Assembly (NCBI GenBank): GCA_015660615.1
Contig: DQKQ01000262.1
Location: 1-9,292, forward strand
Direction of reading: 5' to 3'
Source: Flavobacteriales bacterium
GTDB taxonomy: Bacteria > Bacteroidota > Bacteroidia > Flavobacteriales_D > Sanyastnellaceae
DNA: 9,292 nucleotides
Made by a program: the position numbers and the translations under genes. The number at the start of each line of letters is the position of its first letter. Positions within the stretch are counted from its first letter, which is position 1. Of this stretch, positions 8,601 through 9,292 are shown one piece after another. The notes under the pieces are model-generated. The model saw nothing but the letters and a program-made list of their open reading frames with translations, was not told where the DNA came from and did no database searches.

Positions 8601-9292
8601 GGGCATGAAATTCTCCATCCAGATTCTCGGGGGCATTTCCAATATAACATGCAATTCTTTGCTCCCCGATTTGATAAGATTGTCTTGTCTGTTCGACAAA
8701 AGGTTGGTGGAGCAAACACTGGATATTTGAGAATTGTTTCAGGAACCGATGACAGAAATCCTGCCATTCCTCCCCGTGTTGACCCAAACGACATGGCACT
8801 ATTTACATTAGCTCTACCTTCATATACACCTAGGGCTAGAGACATTAATATTCTAGAAGAAGGAAATCGTCGTTGGACGATGAAAGATATTAGTAAGATT
8901 AACAAGAGAGTTGATCGACTAGAATATTATTCTTCTTTGAATATGATTGAGCAAGATGTTTCTAATCTTAAAATTTTTGATAAGTCTGGCCAGCTTGAAA
9001 GATTCAAGCATGGGTTTATTGTAGATAATTTTCAGACCGGAACTGCCTTGGCTGATGTTGGGCATCCTATAACTGGACCCAACTTTGATTTCCAAGCCTC
9101 TATTGGTCGGGGGGTCTTGCGCCCTGCATACGAATCTGAAAACATTGCATTGATGTGGTCCTCAGAGTTTAGTACAAATGTTCAAGAAACTGATGGCCTC
9201 CTTCACCTTCCATATACGACTGTTTCTGATGATGCGTTCTTGCAGCAGGTCAGAGCCACTTCTGATGGCGCAGAAAATATTAATCCGTTTGA
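5682..9292 (+). CDS. DUF4815-family virion structural protein, 3'-truncated by the window
   Basis: It starts at ATG 5682 after a good ribosome binding site and stays open through base 9292, with 1203 residues visible. I recognise DUF4815-family signatures in order: RPGYAIQARELTQLQTTLQ (26-44) with IERHGKHIF; RTFDESGNY (328-336); RAYVRGHQYE (367-376); YVLDAGQSEALYDYASVVL (860-878); YLDFRP (938-943); APRFDKIVLS (994-1003); and a basic, probably helical segment MKDISKINKRVDRLEYYSSL (1067-1086). The last runs on to about 1102 and is followed by RFKHGFIVDNF. These proteins are large virion components of marine T4-like myoviruses, and to my knowledge their exact position is poorly defined. A Gly/Thr/Asn-rich beta-type region with no clear signature occupies about 470-845. 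The gene follows gene 8 by 19 bases, where T4 has genes 9 and 10, which suggests a baseplate-periphery or tail-fibre-attachment role. That role is inferred from position only. Confidence 0.9.
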   Translation, partial: MPLTTNASPYWDDYKDDKQFYRILFRPGYAIQARELTQLQTTLQKQIERHGKHIFQHGSRVLDGQIAYNKCDYIKLADYTSNDPISGLTVNAATAFDSTTLVGISIELDMDGAGDYNLDADGRISSPDGRRPVAKVVLSENRTDNGDPATLLLSYESGDKFTANDFVIDRASTGTFSAVVNNTISSSGAEVGKASYAGITSGVYFVTTSTGGYFAHVPKQRIILDKYSDSPTYKVGLKINETIVTEAEDGTLFDNAQGTYTTYAPGAHRLKIALDLAKAPGSDGTTINPGSAQDFVELLRIENGQKAYGTNPNQNPLYNILGEAMAKRTFDESGNYIVEDFECLAEDGPADTVKITVQPKSGKTSARAYVRGHQYEQAGPWVEYIQKARKTSILKNVTTPLTHGAYMLVTDLKAQGSQLSVGDLPIWDLHTCNTYQVNTSVSGTAGELAYKSTRAGQFRVRDVQYVGSNTHAIYVTDFEGSPAITGNFSGVSASSGDGAGPNKVNIDTANTSVWPNAYIGSKFTITWSHVNPAFAGQTRTVIASAPDTVLNTPGTGTATLTLDSPFNQPTSNTDFPGPWEKYALNADIRAVATGNGCIIASVVNDSGTVIGEATGNPNLADVDKLGNANISKIGTIANTSIFGGGTFPDLIYKMPVGGARVAKSIEASFAGTGFEFHARYSTISSTNPPTFNALTFRNDTAFNAGEVFFTTEDKNVYTVINETTGDTIGSDDFDWGTNLYDGDGNATTLRLAPSPFITEGADTIRLIGPVTVKNVNAKRKSLLRGINAQDVASVLVGTDRTTSGNGWVTFTSPNTVPGGKDNLGLVDVYRIVDVYDTGDPNLGPTGNMLNNNQHRVTNNYVLDAGQSEALYDYASVVLKPGAKAPKGQLAVVVDRFLHSDNDGAGVFTVDSYNGQVSIDNIPSFVSAKSGQRYKLAEYLDFRPSRAVETDSPLLANTSYYVPITSHPDTDHTIGHEILHPDSRGHFQYNMQFFAPRFDKIVLSVRQKVGGANTGYLRIVSGTDDRNPAIPPRVDPNDMALFTLALPSYTPRARDINILEEGNRRWTMKDISKINKRVDRLEYYSSLNMIEQDVSNLKIFDKSGQLERFKHGFIVDNFQTGTALADVGHPITGPNFDFQASIGRGVLRPAYESENIALMWSSEFSTNVQETDGLLHLPYTTVSDDAFLQQVRATSDGAENINPF

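Noticed and set aside
8558..8905. Overlapping minus-strand open frames of 115 and 76 residues near the right end.
   Set aside because: They overlap each other in different frames and lie opposite the conserved APRFDKIVLS and PPRVDPND segments of the DUF4815 protein, with no start signals of their own.
1..9292. A defence system, CRISPR array, diversity-generating retroelement, tRNA or insertion sequence.
   Set aside because: I saw no regularly spaced repeats, reverse transcriptase or transposase motifs, tRNA-like cloverleaf, or terminal inverted repeats. The window is fully accounted for by three virion genes.

Overview
The window looks like part of the virion structural (baseplate and tail) region of a T4-like myovirus, most similar in style to marine phages of the cyanophage/pelagiphage type. 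The main evidence is a convincing homologue of the T4 baseplate wedge protein gp8 in the middle. It is followed by a very large protein with the signature motifs of the DUF4815 virion-protein family, which I know from marine T4-like phages. T4-type late-promoter-like octamers lie before gene 8. The host cannot be determined from these bases, and no tRNA, host metabolic gene, integrase or other lifestyle marker is present.

Layout: three large genes all lie on the + strand, and virtually every base is coding. (1) Positions 2-3625 hold the 3' part (1207 codons visible) of a huge virion protein that begins before the window. It appears to contain two jelly-roll/carbohydrate-binding-like modules and NHL-like beta-propeller repeats. 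(2) A 75-base gap (3626-3700) carries two late-promoter-like octamers, a short perfect hairpin and a ribosome binding site. (3) Positions 3701-5662 hold gene 8, about twice the length of T4 gp8 because of added middle segments. (4) A 19-base gap carries a ribosome binding site. (5) Positions 5682-9292 hold the DUF4815-family protein, open at the right edge (1203 codons visible). No stretch over 300 bases lacks a gene.

How the genes fit together: in T4, gp8 joins the baseplate wedge on gp7/gp10 before gp6, and the gene order is 6-7-8-9-10-11-12. Here gene 8 keeps its place, but neither flanking gene is recognisably gp7 or gp9. The left gene sits where T4 has gene 7, and the DUF4815 gene sits where T4 has genes 9/10. 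The three proteins probably belong to one late-expressed baseplate/tail assembly set, with the left gene possibly touching glycans. I see no defence system, mobile element, CRISPR array or RNA gene. The interest lies in the architecture of the three proteins and the compact control region before gene 8.
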